Assembly (NCBI GenBank): GCA_964019425.1
Contig: OZ025832.1
Coordinates: 496,001 to 560,000, forward strand
Direction of reading: 5' to 3'
Source of the DNA: Flectonema sp. DT1601
Taxonomy: Eukaryota > Euglenozoa > Diplonemea > Diplonemida > Diplonemidae
DNA length: 64,000 nucleotides
Positions within the stretch are counted from its first letter, which is position 1, and each line of letters starts with the position of its first letter. Below are positions 44,676 to 54,794 of the stretch, in pieces. The notes beneath the pieces are model-generated. The model had not been told where the DNA came from. It ran no database searches and saw nothing but the letters and a program-made list of their open reading frames with translations. The translations under genes were made by a program, and so were the position numbers.

Positions 44676-46562
44676 ATGATTTCCAAACTACTACTGTTGA
44701 TGTGTACCACTGGATTGACATCCGTCAATGGTGGTAAGATCAAACACGTTGTCGTACTGATGGAAGAGAATCGATCATTCGATCACATGTTGGGATGGAG
44801 GAAGGGAGTCAACGGGCTAAAGGGAGATGAATACAATTTGGTTGACACGAAGGACCCAAATTCGAAGAGAGTTTACGTCTCAAAGAATGCCACACAAGTA
44901 TCTTGGTGTGATCCTGACCACTCAACCGACGGAACAACAAACAAAATATTTACAAAGAGGGAAGTTGACAGGCACAACCTCACCACACCAACAATGGGAG
45001 GGTTTGCTGAAGGACAACGGGTTCAGTCCTCTACTGACTACTGTCAGGTTATGGATATGCAAACACCTGAGAAGGTTCCAATTATCTCTGCATTGGCCGA
45101 TGAATTCATTTTAATGGATCGGTTCTTCGCATCTCACCCTGGACCTACCTGGCCTAATAGACTTTACATGTTGGCAGCAACAACTTTTGGTAGTACTGAG
45201 ACTGGAACCTGGTATCGCAATGAGAGAGGTTTACTGTTCCCTCAGAAGACGTTCTTCGATCAACTCACTGCAGAAGGTCACACTTGGAAGAATTACTACA
45301 ACGACACTCCTTGGGAACTGTTTTTGGAATCGATTGCTCACAACCCTAACAACACGGCATCGATGGAACAATTCTGGACTGATTGCAGAGAAGGTACCCT
45401 CCCAACCTACTCGTGGATTAATCCATCGAGTGGTATCAATATGACTCTGGGTGTTGGATCTAATGATCAACACCCTGATCATGATGTCGCGGCAGGTGAG
45501 AGATACTACAAAGATATCTATGAAGCATTGAGAAGTTCACCTTCATGGGAAGAAACTTTATTCATCATCACATACGATGAGCATGGTGGGTACTACGACC
45601 ACGTTCCTACCCCGATGAATGTTCCTGTCCCTGAAGATGGAGAAGCAAGCTATCCCGACAAGGGATTTAAGTTTGACAGACTTGGAATTCGTTTACCAAC
45701 ATTATTAATCTCACCATGGTTACAGAAGGGTGTTGTGTTGTCTGGTCCTCCAGATGCTCAGAAACCTTTCAACAATTCAGAGTATGAATTAACATCAATC
45801 ATGTCAACAACTAGAAAACTCTTAGGAATGGACTCAACACCACTCACTAAGAGAGATGAGTGGGCAGCAACATTTGAGCAAGTGTTTGACTTCCTGGATG
45901 CCCCACGTCAAGATTGTCCTCTTCACTTGCCTGAGCCAATTCCTCCTCAGAAGGGAGCACTTGAGATTGAAGCTGAGCTGGAACCAAATTCTCTTCAGGA
46001 ACACATTCTGACAGTTCATGCTCACATGGCTGGTGTTGAGTACCCAACTCACATTAAGAAACAAAAACATGTTTCAGATTGGGTCAACAAACACTACGCC
46101 ATTCACAGAGAAAGACAACTGAAATCCTACTCAGTTGTCGTTGAGGTTGGTAGTAGTGTGTGGCTAGTCAACACTGCTAAGAACACGACAATGAACACTA
46201 TTTCGACAAAGGTACAAGGAAGTGAATATTGTCTTGATGGCGGTAATATGAAACTCGGTACCTATATCATGGTATCACCTTGTAACAATACAAATCCGTT
46301 ATTGAATGAAAATAAGAATCAGCAATGGGTTCACGGTAAGGATGCCACACTCAGACCATATCAGAATCTCTCACTTTGTTTAGATCAAGTGCCTCCACCA
46401 CCAACACAGTGGACAGGAATAAGGAAAACTCGTCTTGCGATTTGCGACGATTCAGTCACTCAGCATTACGCATATCATGGTCCGGGAACTGCTGGGAATG
46501 ACTACAATGGTGCTCTTTTCTTTGGAGATGATGCCTCTGGGCTGACAGTCATCACCGCATAG
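44676..46562 (+). CDS. Secreted phospholipase C-type phosphoesterase, copy 2
   Basis: The 628-residue paralogue of the preceding gene has the same signal peptide and catalytic motifs (MEENRSFDHML, TYDEHGGYYDHVPTP). The DNA is almost identical over long stretches. A block around residues 66-110 is clearly different (NATQVSWCDPDHSTDGTTNK versus NGTAINMCDPAHTTSATTDK), as is the last third with its QQWVHG beta-trefoil motif. Such patchy divergence suggests gene conversion of the core with separate evolution of surface segments. It probably acts outside the cell or in a lysosome-like compartment on phospholipid or similar substrates. Confidence 0.92.
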   Translation: MISKLLLLMCTTGLTSVNGGKIKHVVVLMEENRSFDHMLGWRKGVNGLKGDEYNLVDTKDPNSKRVYVSKNATQVSWCDPDHSTDGTTNKIFTKREVDRHNLTTPTMGGFAEGQRVQSSTDYCQVMDMQTPEKVPIISALADEFILMDRFFASHPGPTWPNRLYMLAATTFGSTETGTWYRNERGLLFPQKTFFDQLTAEGHTWKNYYNDTPWELFLESIAHNPNNTASMEQFWTDCREGTLPTYSWINPSSGINMTLGVGSNDQHPDHDVAAGERYYKDIYEALRSSPSWEETLFIITYDEHGGYYDHVPTPMNVPVPEDGEASYPDKGFKFDRLGIRLPTLLISPWLQKGVVLSGPPDAQKPFNNSEYELTSIMSTTRKLLGMDSTPLTKRDEWAATFEQVFDFLDAPRQDCPLHLPEPIPPQKGALEIEAELEPNSLQEHILTVHAHMAGVEYPTHIKKQKHVSDWVNKHYAIHRERQLKSYSVVVEVGSSVWLVNTAKNTTMNTISTKVQGSEYCLDGGNMKLGTYIMVSPCNNTNPLLNENKNQQWVHGKDATLRPYQNLSLCLDQVPPPPTQWTGIRKTRLAICDDSVTQHYAYHGPGTAGNDYNGALFFGDDASGLTVITA

Positions 46563-47110
46563 AAACTTATTACGTCATGATTACAACGTCTCGTGAGAGT
46601 ACGAGTAATATGACTCTCTTTACTATTGTTTTTTCTTCTTCTTTTCTCGCGATTATTCTTTGGCACTAGTTTATTAATAATCTCATTGTGTTGTGGGGCA
46701 AACCAGACTGACAACTCCATCTGTCTGGCTAAGCTATTAATTTATCGTTCTTGTTTCTTGTGCAGAAAATAAACGACACTGTCGCTTCCAACTGAAGTAG
46801 ATGGGTAGTCTCTTTATGATTGTACTCTCTTTTTTCTACATCTTTCCTTGCTTGTCTATTATTTTTGACAGAGGAGGTAAAAACGCGAGCTTTTTCTCTG
46901 AAAGCAGCAACGGCTTTCTTTTTTTTGGCTGATACTAGTCCGTTGATTGGGAGCGATGGGCCATTTTAAAGATTCTTGTTTAGATTCCTCTAACCTGCTT
47001 TTTGTTTACACAGCCCATCACGGGATCTTACGAGAGTAGATAAGGTTCTGGTAGTATGTGTGATATATTTACTTTTTTAAAACATTCCTAAACAGTTAAA
47101 GTATCAAACT
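46563..47110. other. Intergenic, 548 bases, no feature recognised
   Basis: It is moderately AT-rich with few long homopolymers. I see no repeat copy or RNA. It ends in CATTCCTAAACAG, an acceptor-like site 15 bases before the next ATG. Confidence 0.5.
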
Positions 47111-50033
47111 ATGAAGGCAAGGCCAACAAAGGCTTCGTCGCTCAATGAGCCTGGTGTGAGTGATGTCATTACACCATACAGAAAAGGAGCGGAATTGATA
47201 GATAATTTCGTGTACATTGCTGGACCTGCAGAGATTCTAATGTCTTTCGTGCCGTGCTATAGTAAAGGAGGTGAGCAATCTGACTTTACTGATATTCACA
47301 CGTGGGATGGAAAGACAGATGACACCACGCCTTGGGAACATGCACTTCAGGGATGTGGTGAGTTTCAAATAACTTCTATTTCTCAAAGCGATGAAACTAA
47401 GAAAATCATCGTACCTCTTAACTTAGAAAGTCAAATTGAACAGTGCGAAGGTAAAACTGATGAGGAACTCGAAGCAGAACGCTCCCAAGAACTCGAACAA
47501 AAAAAAGAACTTTGCACTGATGGAACTAACACAGTTACTATTGATCGCTATCTTTGGCATGTTACTTTAGTATTTGAGAGTCAAGCAAAAATGATTTTAT
47601 TTACGAAATCGTCATGGAGTACAAAACCATTTATAGCTGGACATCCGTCTTTGAAAGTTTTAAGCGAGGGACTCGTTATTTGCAGAACGTCTGGAGCAGT
47701 TTTACCTGCAAGCTCTTTAGATAGTTATATTAGCTCTGAAATGTTCTTATCATCGGTAGTCAATACAGGTAAGAAGACGGTTAGAACCTTGACACAAGTG
47801 TTACAAACAGCTCTCAACATCCTCCAGAGAAATAACTTTGAAAAAGAGGTTCTTCCACACATATCATCTAACCATAACATAGAGATTGTTAACGATAGTA
47901 ATAATGTTCCTCGATTTGTTAAAATTGCGGAGGGGAGGAGTCCAACCCCAGGTAACATCGGTCTGAAATTAATTTTATGGGGAGCAGATACGTTATATTC
48001 TCAAACAGACCTATTTGGTGACACTAGAACACGTCTTCAAATCGAAATAAAACAAGAATTAGAACGCAGAATACGAGACGTTTTTCAACTGACAGAAGAA
48101 GATGCATCCATCACAGTAATTCATGCTAAACGGTCAGAACCAGTTGTGAAACTTCACAGAAGTGACATTGAATTATCACAATGTAGTGGAGATCAACCTT
48201 ACAGTGTAATCTTCATTGATGCAAAACCTATCGCTGGTAATAAACTATTAAAGCAACGAGGTGTTCACATACCATTTTTATCAAAAGGTCAGTTTGCGAT
48301 TAGTAGAAACAGTCTTTGGTTTGATATGGCGACTCATGCAACCCTCGATCACGTTGATGATAAATCGGATTTATTGTACCATGCTTCTCATCCTCCGACC
48401 ACACCTATTGCATGTGTTTTACAAAGACTTGTTAAGTACGGGTTAAATACATTGGATGGGTCACTTTACGAAAGTAAGATAAGCTTAGATGAGGAATTCT
48501 CACGAAGTACAGAAGAGTCTATCACAACTATTGACGAATCCATCAAAGCACAGTTCATTGATAAGGCAACTAGAGGAGCAATAATTCCAAGTGGCAGACC
48601 TAACTATAATCATTACGTTGAAACTCAAGATAAGTTACATAGCGAACATGCGAGTGAGGAAGTCATGGCTGATTTAAAAAAGAGATTTGATGACATGGCT
48701 GATCGCCATCAAAAACAAGTTGAAAAAGATCGTCAATCTAGACTCTCTGATCGTGGAGCGCTCACTGCAGTTCTAATGCGCCAACACAAAACTGATTCTG
48801 AAACACTAAAAATCACCCAACGTGTGGAAGGAGAAGGTACCCGTGCAGCCACCACCGTTGAAGTAACAGTAAATGGAAAGGTACTCAGTGAGGCATCTGG
48901 GTTCAAAAAGAATCGTATCGAAGTTTGCAAAAAAGCACTCATTGATGCAGTTAAGGCATCTCCTTATTCAGAAGCAACCGATGCCGATTTTGAACAAGGC
49001 AAGGCAATGTTAAATACCTGGTGGAAACAGGTTTGTTTAAATATTTTGTATACTACTTCGTACTAATTACAACTAAAAAATGAAAAAAAATAAACAACCA
49101 CAGATCTATACATATATTGAAGAGAAACCTCCTCCAGATGAGCAACTCAATGTCATACGTGAAAACCTTCAACGCGATCAGCAGAGGGAAGCCATCAGAG
49201 CATTGAGAGAAGAGGAAGATGTTGAGAGGAAGAGAAAAGCCGCTCCTGTGAAGGTTCAGCATGTTCAACATATTCAGCATGTTCAGCACGTACCTGCGGT
49301 ATGTAAATAATTTTGAGGCCACAAAAAAAAAAAAAAAAAAAAATTCTAAAAACTAGATACCTGTTGCGCAGCCAGTATCTGTGCCAGTTCCTCGCCCTGT
49401 TAGACCAGTAGCCCGTCCACAGAACATTCCAGCTTCAGGACAGCTTCACGCGGCAAAACCATTGCAGCTTCCGATCTCAACGATGCCATCAGCCATTTAC
49501 AATGGTGGTGGTAGTGTACCTCCTCGCATGCCTACACAGGTGAGGAATACGTGGAATTCACAGGTATTATTATTTTTGATGATGTTTGTAGAAATGTTAT
49601 TATTTTAATTGGTTTCTCAAAATCACAATAAAATAAAAAACAGGCTGAACATTGGTTCTTTAATCTCCTGTCAGAGAAATTAGTAAGTATATCAGCACCA
49701 GTCATTCAGGGAATCGCTCAACAGGCTAATTCATGTGTTCAGGAAGGGAGGTCAGATGCACAGGAAATTGTAGCAGCACTTGAGAAGAGACTTTGTTCAA
49801 ATATTCCACCAAAGCTCAGTCTTGCGACGTGGTATTTGTTGGATGCTTTGATGAAAGGCCCCAACAGCAGGCACTTTCTTCTTGCTATAACACCAAAATT
49901 AGAAATGTTAGTTAGACGTGCATTGCCTCACAGGGGTGATCCGAGTCTTGCAAAGCAGTGCAAACAGTTAGTCGATACCTGGAAAAATTTATTCGCACCC
50001 GCGCTGTTTCAGCAGTTGAAATCGTCTTGCTAA
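47111..50033 (+). CDS. CTD-interaction-domain (CID) RNA-processing protein, four exons
   Basis: Exons are 47111-49030, 49104-49298, 49357-49563 (or 49539) and 49644-50033; all junctions are phase 0. The product is about 903 residues. The last exon encodes a CID/VHS-like helical domain (ATWYLLDALMKGP, then LVRRALPHRGDP and KQCKQLVDTWKNLFAP), as in Pcf11- or SCAF-type factors that bind the phosphorylated RNA polymerase II tail. Near residues 565-615, TTVEVTVNGKVLSEASG followed by KKNRIEVCKKALIDAV resembles a double-stranded-RNA-binding fold. The first 550 residues are soluble and unassigned. Exon 2 contains short VQH repeats and exon 3 is proline-rich. A role in pre-mRNA 3'-end formation or termination is inferred. 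Confidence 0.78.
49031..49103 (+). other. Intron 1 of the CID gene
   Basis: It is 73 nt, with a GTTTGT donor, a GTACTAAT branch-like site and an ACCACAG acceptor. Unspliced reading stops at 49064-49066. Confidence 0.8.
49299..49356 (+). other. Intron 2 of the CID gene
   Basis: It is 58 nt, with a GTATGT donor, an internal run of about 22 A, a TTCTAAAAACTAG 3' end and phase 0. Confidence 0.75.
49564..49643 (+). other. Intron 3 of the CID gene (two possible donors)
   Basis: A GTATTA donor at 49564 or a GTGAGG donor at 49540 can both be used in phase 0; they differ by eight codons (VRNTWNSQ). The acceptor is AAAAACAG at 49643. GTAT-type donors predominate in this window, so 49564 is preferred. 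Confidence 0.7.
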
Positions 50034-50288
50034 ATAGAAAGTAACCCCCCATTCTTAAGATTTTAACAGTGTAGTGTGACTACACGATTTCATTCCTTTC
50101 CAAGCAGTCTTTCTTCAATTCGTAGTGTCCTTTGGGAATAATTACATCCCTCGTATTATCATACCTAGTGCTGGGATCCAGCTCTCAGTGTTATGTTGAC
50201 TTTGTGTTTTGTGTTAATTCAACAATTCTGTTAACATTATTTAACTAAGACAGGGGGAATACGTAATACATTCAAACAGACATGTAGA

Positions 50289-52259
50289 ATGAACATCAAC
50301 CTACTGATAGTGCTGTTTTTAGTTGTCACAAGGCTATGCGTGGGTAATGATGATGTTGATTTAGGATGGTATGAGGCAAGGGAACGAAGTGAACCAGACA
50401 CAGCGGCTTCAATGGTCGCATTTCAGAATGGTCTTACAGGAAGTGTTACTGTAGCGATATCGTCATTTGGTATTGTTACGAAAAGAACTCCTGAAGTTGG
50501 TGATGGTTGGGTCAATCTCGGAGTATCGCATGAAAAAAATGGTAATTTGTTAAAGGCGTTGAGTGTTTATAAAAGCGGACTAAGCAACAAAAAGTGTTCA
50601 TCAAACTGCAAATCGAAAACATCACTTGCTGCCTGCACACTACTACTACAACTATACGAGCATCACGACGTTGAAGGAGCTAGAGAATCAGCATTTCCGA
50701 TTTGCGCTCAGAGTCTTCAGTTACAGCGTCAAACCCCAACATCTAACCTGATTCAATCATACTCAAACATGGCAACCTTATATTCCCAGATGCAGCAGTT
50801 CACTGAATCAAAAATGATGTTCAAAGAAATAATAAACAACCAACCAACATATAATCAACAACTTTGGTTAAACTATGCCAACACGTGTATCAGATCGGGT
50901 GACACAGACGAGGCGATTAGAATTATTAATGAACAGATAAGCACTTACAAAGACGATTCTTACTTAGTCTACAGATTGGCTTCAACAATATATACCACTA
51001 CGGAAGTTCATTCCAAGACTGCTATTTCTTATGCAAAGGCTGGTTTGAAGAGTTTTGTCGATACCCATTTTAGTGATGGTTTAAAGCTGGTTTATGAAAA
51101 TGATAAATTTTTATCAAAAGATAAAAATTCTCGATTAGTTCATCAAGCAGAGACCTGTTATGGGATGCAAACAAACCCCTTCGTCGCATCCGGATCAAAA
51201 AAATTAACTACTCATCCTCCAGTTCAATTCCCTGACAAGAACATTTATATTCGATCATATTATTGGCATTTTTTAGTAGGAGAAAGTGGGTTGTTAGTTT
51301 CTAATAAAAGTATTTATACTGGTGATCATTTGCACAATGCAAAGATACCGGAAGAGACTACTGCGTTGCAGACATTTAAAATAATAAGACACGAAGAAGC
51401 AGAAGTAGCGACGTTGTTACAGTTGAAGGTCAGCAATCACTATCACTGGGTGATAGAAGTGTTAAGTAGAGCTGTAGTCATGCAGCAAGCTCATCCGGGT
51501 ATCACTTTCGTTCTTAATGATAATAATCCTGTGATTACAGAATCATTTGAAATTTTATTCGGTCAAAACTCACCAAGTAAACTTCTAATACTACACTCTA
51601 AGGACAATATCGCATCTCGAACTCAAAGGCATTTATTTCCGTTGGTGAGACGTGTTTTGTTTGGTTTATCACAAGATGAAAAATCATCAAAACTCCACAT
51701 CAACGATCCATGGTACGTTTATTACCCATCAGCAAAAGCAATGCAGCTACTAAGAGAAGCGATACAATCTGATGGGAGGTATGATGTTTGTGAATCTGAA
51801 GATGATAATGATGATGGGTACGTATTATTTATTTCACGATCTCAAGATTCTGCGAGGCAGATTATTGGTGAAAACATACTACTGGATGAGATCAGACGAT
51901 CGTTACGCAAACCGTTTCAAAGGCTGATAGTTTTCAGACCATCAATGGCTTTACGACAGCAATTCAAGTTATTTCAGGGCGCCAGTGTTGTTGTTGGTCC
52001 TCACGGAGCAGGGTTATCAAACATTGTTGCATCTAAGCCTGAGACTCCTATTATACTGTTTCCTATGAACCCACCTTCTGATAATGTTTGGGCTCACATG
52101 GCTGCAGCCTTACAACATCCGTATTGGATTGTACCGAGTCTGAGTAGTTTTTATTACACTTCTTATGAAAGTACTGATAAGAACATAAAAGAATCTCTTG
52201 ATACTATTTTAGAAGTCTTAGTTGGATTGGGAAAATCTGATTGGTTGAAAGCCTTGTAA
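50289..52259 (+). CDS. TPR plus GT61-family glycosyltransferase, secretory
   Basis: The 656-residue protein begins with a signal peptide or anchor (MNINLLIVLFLVVTRLCVG). Residues about 60-290 are TPR-like helices (GWVNLGVSHEKNGNLLKALS, YSNMATLYSQMQQFTESKMM, LWLNYANTCIRSGDTDEAIR). Residues about 310-640 match the GT61 fold shared by EOGT, POMGNT2 and plant xylosyltransferases: NHYHWVIEVLSRAV, FISRSQDSARQI, and ASVVVGPHGAGLSNIVASK near residue 570. It is expected to add a sugar to secreted glycoproteins in the ER or Golgi. TPR-GT61 fusions are typical of protists. The start lies after TTCAAACAG. Confidence 0.88.
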   Translation: MNINLLIVLFLVVTRLCVGNDDVDLGWYEARERSEPDTAASMVAFQNGLTGSVTVAISSFGIVTKRTPEVGDGWVNLGVSHEKNGNLLKALSVYKSGLSNKKCSSNCKSKTSLAACTLLLQLYEHHDVEGARESAFPICAQSLQLQRQTPTSNLIQSYSNMATLYSQMQQFTESKMMFKEIINNQPTYNQQLWLNYANTCIRSGDTDEAIRIINEQISTYKDDSYLVYRLASTIYTTTEVHSKTAISYAKAGLKSFVDTHFSDGLKLVYENDKFLSKDKNSRLVHQAETCYGMQTNPFVASGSKKLTTHPPVQFPDKNIYIRSYYWHFLVGESGLLVSNKSIYTGDHLHNAKIPEETTALQTFKIIRHEEAEVATLLQLKVSNHYHWVIEVLSRAVVMQQAHPGITFVLNDNNPVITESFEILFGQNSPSKLLILHSKDNIASRTQRHLFPLVRRVLFGLSQDEKSSKLHINDPWYVYYPSAKAMQLLREAIQSDGRYDVCESEDDNDDGYVLFISRSQDSARQIIGENILLDEIRRSLRKPFQRLIVFRPSMALRQQFKLFQGASVVVGPHGAGLSNIVASKPETPIILFPMNPPSDNVWAHMAAALQHPYWIVPSLSSFYYTSYESTDKNIKESLDTILEVLVGLGKSDWLKAL

Positions 52260-52350
52260 ATGTATTCCTAACCCACCATCTGTGAGAAGTAGTTAACATA
52301 TACTATAAAGGCACATTGCGAACTTTTATTTGTATACTGGAAATCGGAGA

Positions 52351-52497
52351 GCAATCAACTATGTTATTGCGTCTGTTGTCAGCACCACTCCTCCAAGTTG
52401 AAGAGTACGAATCTTTGTATAACAGTATTCATGTACCTTTGTAAGAATCTAATAATATGGCGAGTCGATGTTGGGGATCGTATTTTATTTATTGTTG
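52351..52497 (+). repeat. 147-bp inverted repeat, left arm
   Basis: GCAATCAACTATGTTATTGC to ATTTTATTTATTGTTG is the reverse complement of 58773-58919, with one mismatch noticed. It lies 13 bases before the duplicated Ub-LRR unit. Confidence 0.92.
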
Positions 52498-52510
52498 CAC
52501 CTTCCAAGGA

Positions 52511-54047
52511 TATTGGTAAGCCCCAGGCATGATTCAATATGGGGATCGTATTTATATAATTGTTGCCGCCTGGCGTTTGGAGCACAACATCCACACATTC
52601 TTTACACAGCAGCCATATATTAACACCCCACAGCAAATAGTAATTCAAAAGAGAAGCAACAATGCAAGTTTTTGTGACGTGTCCGGATTGGGGACTCCCC
52701 GCAGTGACAGTGACGGCTGGTGCTGATTCGGTTGTGATCGACGTGTTGACGGCGGCGGCTGGGGAATGGGATGTCAATCCGGAGGAAGTTGAACTCTCGT
52801 TTGCTGGTGATACCCTTTGCGAAACTGATCGACTGGCAGATCATGGAGTGGTTGCAAACAGCGAGTTGGAAATGTGGACGAAGCAGTTTAGGATATTCGG
52901 TAAAAGCTGGTTTGTTGATGATGCAAAACGGGAGAAGCTGCTTCTTTGGATGAGAGACCACAATACGGAGTACTTATATCTGGACACCCCGACATTCACA
53001 GAAGACGGTTGCCTCACTGTTGACGGTGAGCTGCTTCCTTCAGATGCCAAACAGATTGCTTTCCGCAATTCAAATTCCAACAGCACAGACATCTCACTGG
53101 TTACTACTATTGGAGATGAATTCTTGTGTCAATGTTCACAAATTACTATTCTTGACCTTTCTAATCTTAGTAGTGTCACCACTATCAGTGATGCTTTCTT
53201 GTTTAACTGTTCACAAATTACTATTCTTGACCTTGCGGGTCTTAGTAGTGTAACCACTATTGGTGATTGTTTCTTGTCTTACTGTGAACAAATTACTATT
53301 CTTGACCTTTCAAGTCTTAGTAGTGTCACCACTATTGGTAATAATTTCTTGTCTAACTGTTCACAAATTGCTTCTCTTGACCTTGCGGGTCTTAGTAGTG
53401 TCACCACTATTGGTGATAATTTCTTGTCTTATCGTTCACAAATTACTTCTGTTGACCTTTCAAGTCTTAGTAGTGTCACCACTATTGGTGATAGCTTCTT
53501 GTCTGACTGTTCACGAATTACTATTCTTGACCTTTCAAGTCTTAGTAGTGTCACCACTATTGGTGATTATTTCTTGTCTTTCTGTTCACGAATTACTGTT
53601 CTTGACCTTGCGGGTCTTAGTAGTGTCACCACTATTGGTGATTATTTCTTATTTTCCTGTTTTCAAATGACTTCTCTTGACCTTTCAGGTCTTAGTGGTG
53701 TCATCACTATTGGTAATAGTTTCTTGCCTAACTGTGACAAAATCACTTCTCTTGACCTTTCATGTCTTAGTAGTGTAACCACTATTGGTGATTATTTCTT
53801 GTCTTACCGTTCACAAATCACTTCTCCTGACCTTTCAGGTTTTAGTAGTGTCACCACTATTGGTGATTATTTCTTATATTCCTGTGAACAAATCACTTCT
53901 CTTGACCTTTCATGTCTTGGTAGTGTCACCACTATTGGTGATGGCTTTCTCGGTAAATGCTACGCACTTGAATCTGTGCAGCTGCCTGAAAGTAATAGCG
54001 CTCTCTTTGAGGAGTCTGTGAAAGCGGCGATTGATCATTCAGGATAA
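52511..54047 (+). repeat. Duplicated unit, copy 1 (Ub-LRR gene with 5' flank)
   Basis: From TATTGGTAAGCCCCAGGCAT onward the DNA matches 56521 onward with a constant 4010-base offset and only an isolated difference (52962) until the LRR region. The shared block begins about 150 bases before the ATG. Confidence 0.92.
52662..54047 (+). CDS. Ubiquitin-like domain plus BspA-type LRR protein, copy 1
   Basis: The 461-residue protein begins like ubiquitin (MQVFVTC; EEVELSFAGDTLCETDRLAD; LEM), followed by a linker to about residue 130. Eleven 25-residue LRR units of the BspA/LRR_5 type follow (consensus ITxLDLSSLSSVTTIGDxFL then xCSQ). A non-repeat cap ends the protein (LESVQLPESNSALF to DHSG). There is no signal peptide, so it is probably intracellular, unlike classical secreted BspA. 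I infer a protein-binding scaffold, possibly a ubiquitin-pathway adaptor. The 75-bp DNA units are highly similar to each other, so the array is prone to unequal exchange. A near copy lies 4 kb downstream. Confidence 0.88.
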   Translation: MQVFVTCPDWGLPAVTVTAGADSVVIDVLTAAAGEWDVNPEEVELSFAGDTLCETDRLADHGVVANSELEMWTKQFRIFGKSWFVDDAKREKLLLWMRDHNTEYLYLDTPTFTEDGCLTVDGELLPSDAKQIAFRNSNSNSTDISLVTTIGDEFLCQCSQITILDLSNLSSVTTISDAFLFNCSQITILDLAGLSSVTTIGDCFLSYCEQITILDLSSLSSVTTIGNNFLSNCSQIASLDLAGLSSVTTIGDNFLSYRSQITSVDLSSLSSVTTIGDSFLSDCSRITILDLSSLSSVTTIGDYFLSFCSRITVLDLAGLSSVTTIGDYFLFSCFQMTSLDLSGLSGVITIGNSFLPNCDKITSLDLSCLSSVTTIGDYFLSYRSQITSPDLSGFSSVTTIGDYFLYSCEQITSLDLSCLGSVTTIGDGFLGKCYALESVQLPESNSALFEESVKAAIDHSG

Positions 54048-54703
54048 AATGGTGAAGTGATTCTTAAATTTTTGCTTTTTGTTATTTTTGTTTTATTAAT
54101 TATTTGACCCTAAGAATCTTTCTGTGGCAGGGAAATATTACTTGTGGAAGAACTCGCGAGTTTGAAAGAAAATCTCCAAATCTGCGAGAATATTATAAAA
54201 AGGAGAAATATATTTCAGATAACACCTCAAGAAGGCTATTAACAATCTTAATAGTCATCTTATTGAGTTATCTATCTAACAATCTGTTATTGTTCAAGTT
54301 TCCGCTTCAGGGTGTTTTTGTGAGGAAGAAACTAGTCGCGTAGATCGAAAGGAAAACAAGTTTCTCACTTCTGCGCTCTGATGTGAAGAACCATGTTATG
54401 GAAGTAATTGATATTTCATATAAAACTACCGACTTAAATATTGTTATAGACGACCTTTCTATAGTAGATGCACTGATCAATCCTGACTGGTCAGAATCAA
54501 AGCTTTCTAAATTTCTTTCTCGGTTAAGTCTCCTGCTGCGGTGAAATCCCCTTTTGGTAGATAAGGAACGTTTCTTTCCTTTAGTGTAATTGTCATATTT
54601 TATTTTATTAGTATCATTTCTCTTTCTTATCATTACTTTATTTTTTTATTTTCTGATCTAATGTGGCGTGTTCTCCCTCTCTTTGACGAAAATTTGCGTT
54701 ATT
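54048..54703. other. Spacer after Ub-LRR copy 1
   Basis: The stretch 54529-54601 (TCTCCTGCTGCGGTGAAATC, then GGAACGTTTCTTTCCTTTAG) reappears at 57962-58032 after copy 2. An open stretch at about 54354-54543 reads VKNHVMEVIDISYKTTDLN and INPDWSESKLSKFLSRL without an ATG of its own; it may be a remnant of retroelement or gene sequence. I cannot assign it. Confidence 0.45.
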
Positions 54704-54790
54704 TTGCCGTCTCTAACACTGTCTGTCTCACGCAGGCTGTGGGTGGGTTTATGTATTTCCCAATTTAATGAAATAAAGGAGAATAAAAGA
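54704..54790 (+). repeat. SINE-like family B head fragment
   Basis: GCCGTCTCTAACACTGTCTG and GTGGGTGGGTTTATG match the head of the family B copy at 63069 (GCCGTCTCGGACACTGTCTG, GGTGGGTTTGGG). It lies directly before the LINE relic. Confidence 0.6.
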
Positions 54791-54794
54791 CTTT

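Noticed and set aside
42491-46070. Open frames on both strands inside the two phosphoesterase genes, similar between the copies
   Set aside because: They are shadows of the duplicated coding sequence; their similarity comes from the + strand gene.
52379-52961. Reverse-strand open frames over the Ub-LRR starts, present in both copies
   Set aside because: Both copies carry them only because the DNA is duplicated; the + strand ubiquitin-like reading is clearly better.
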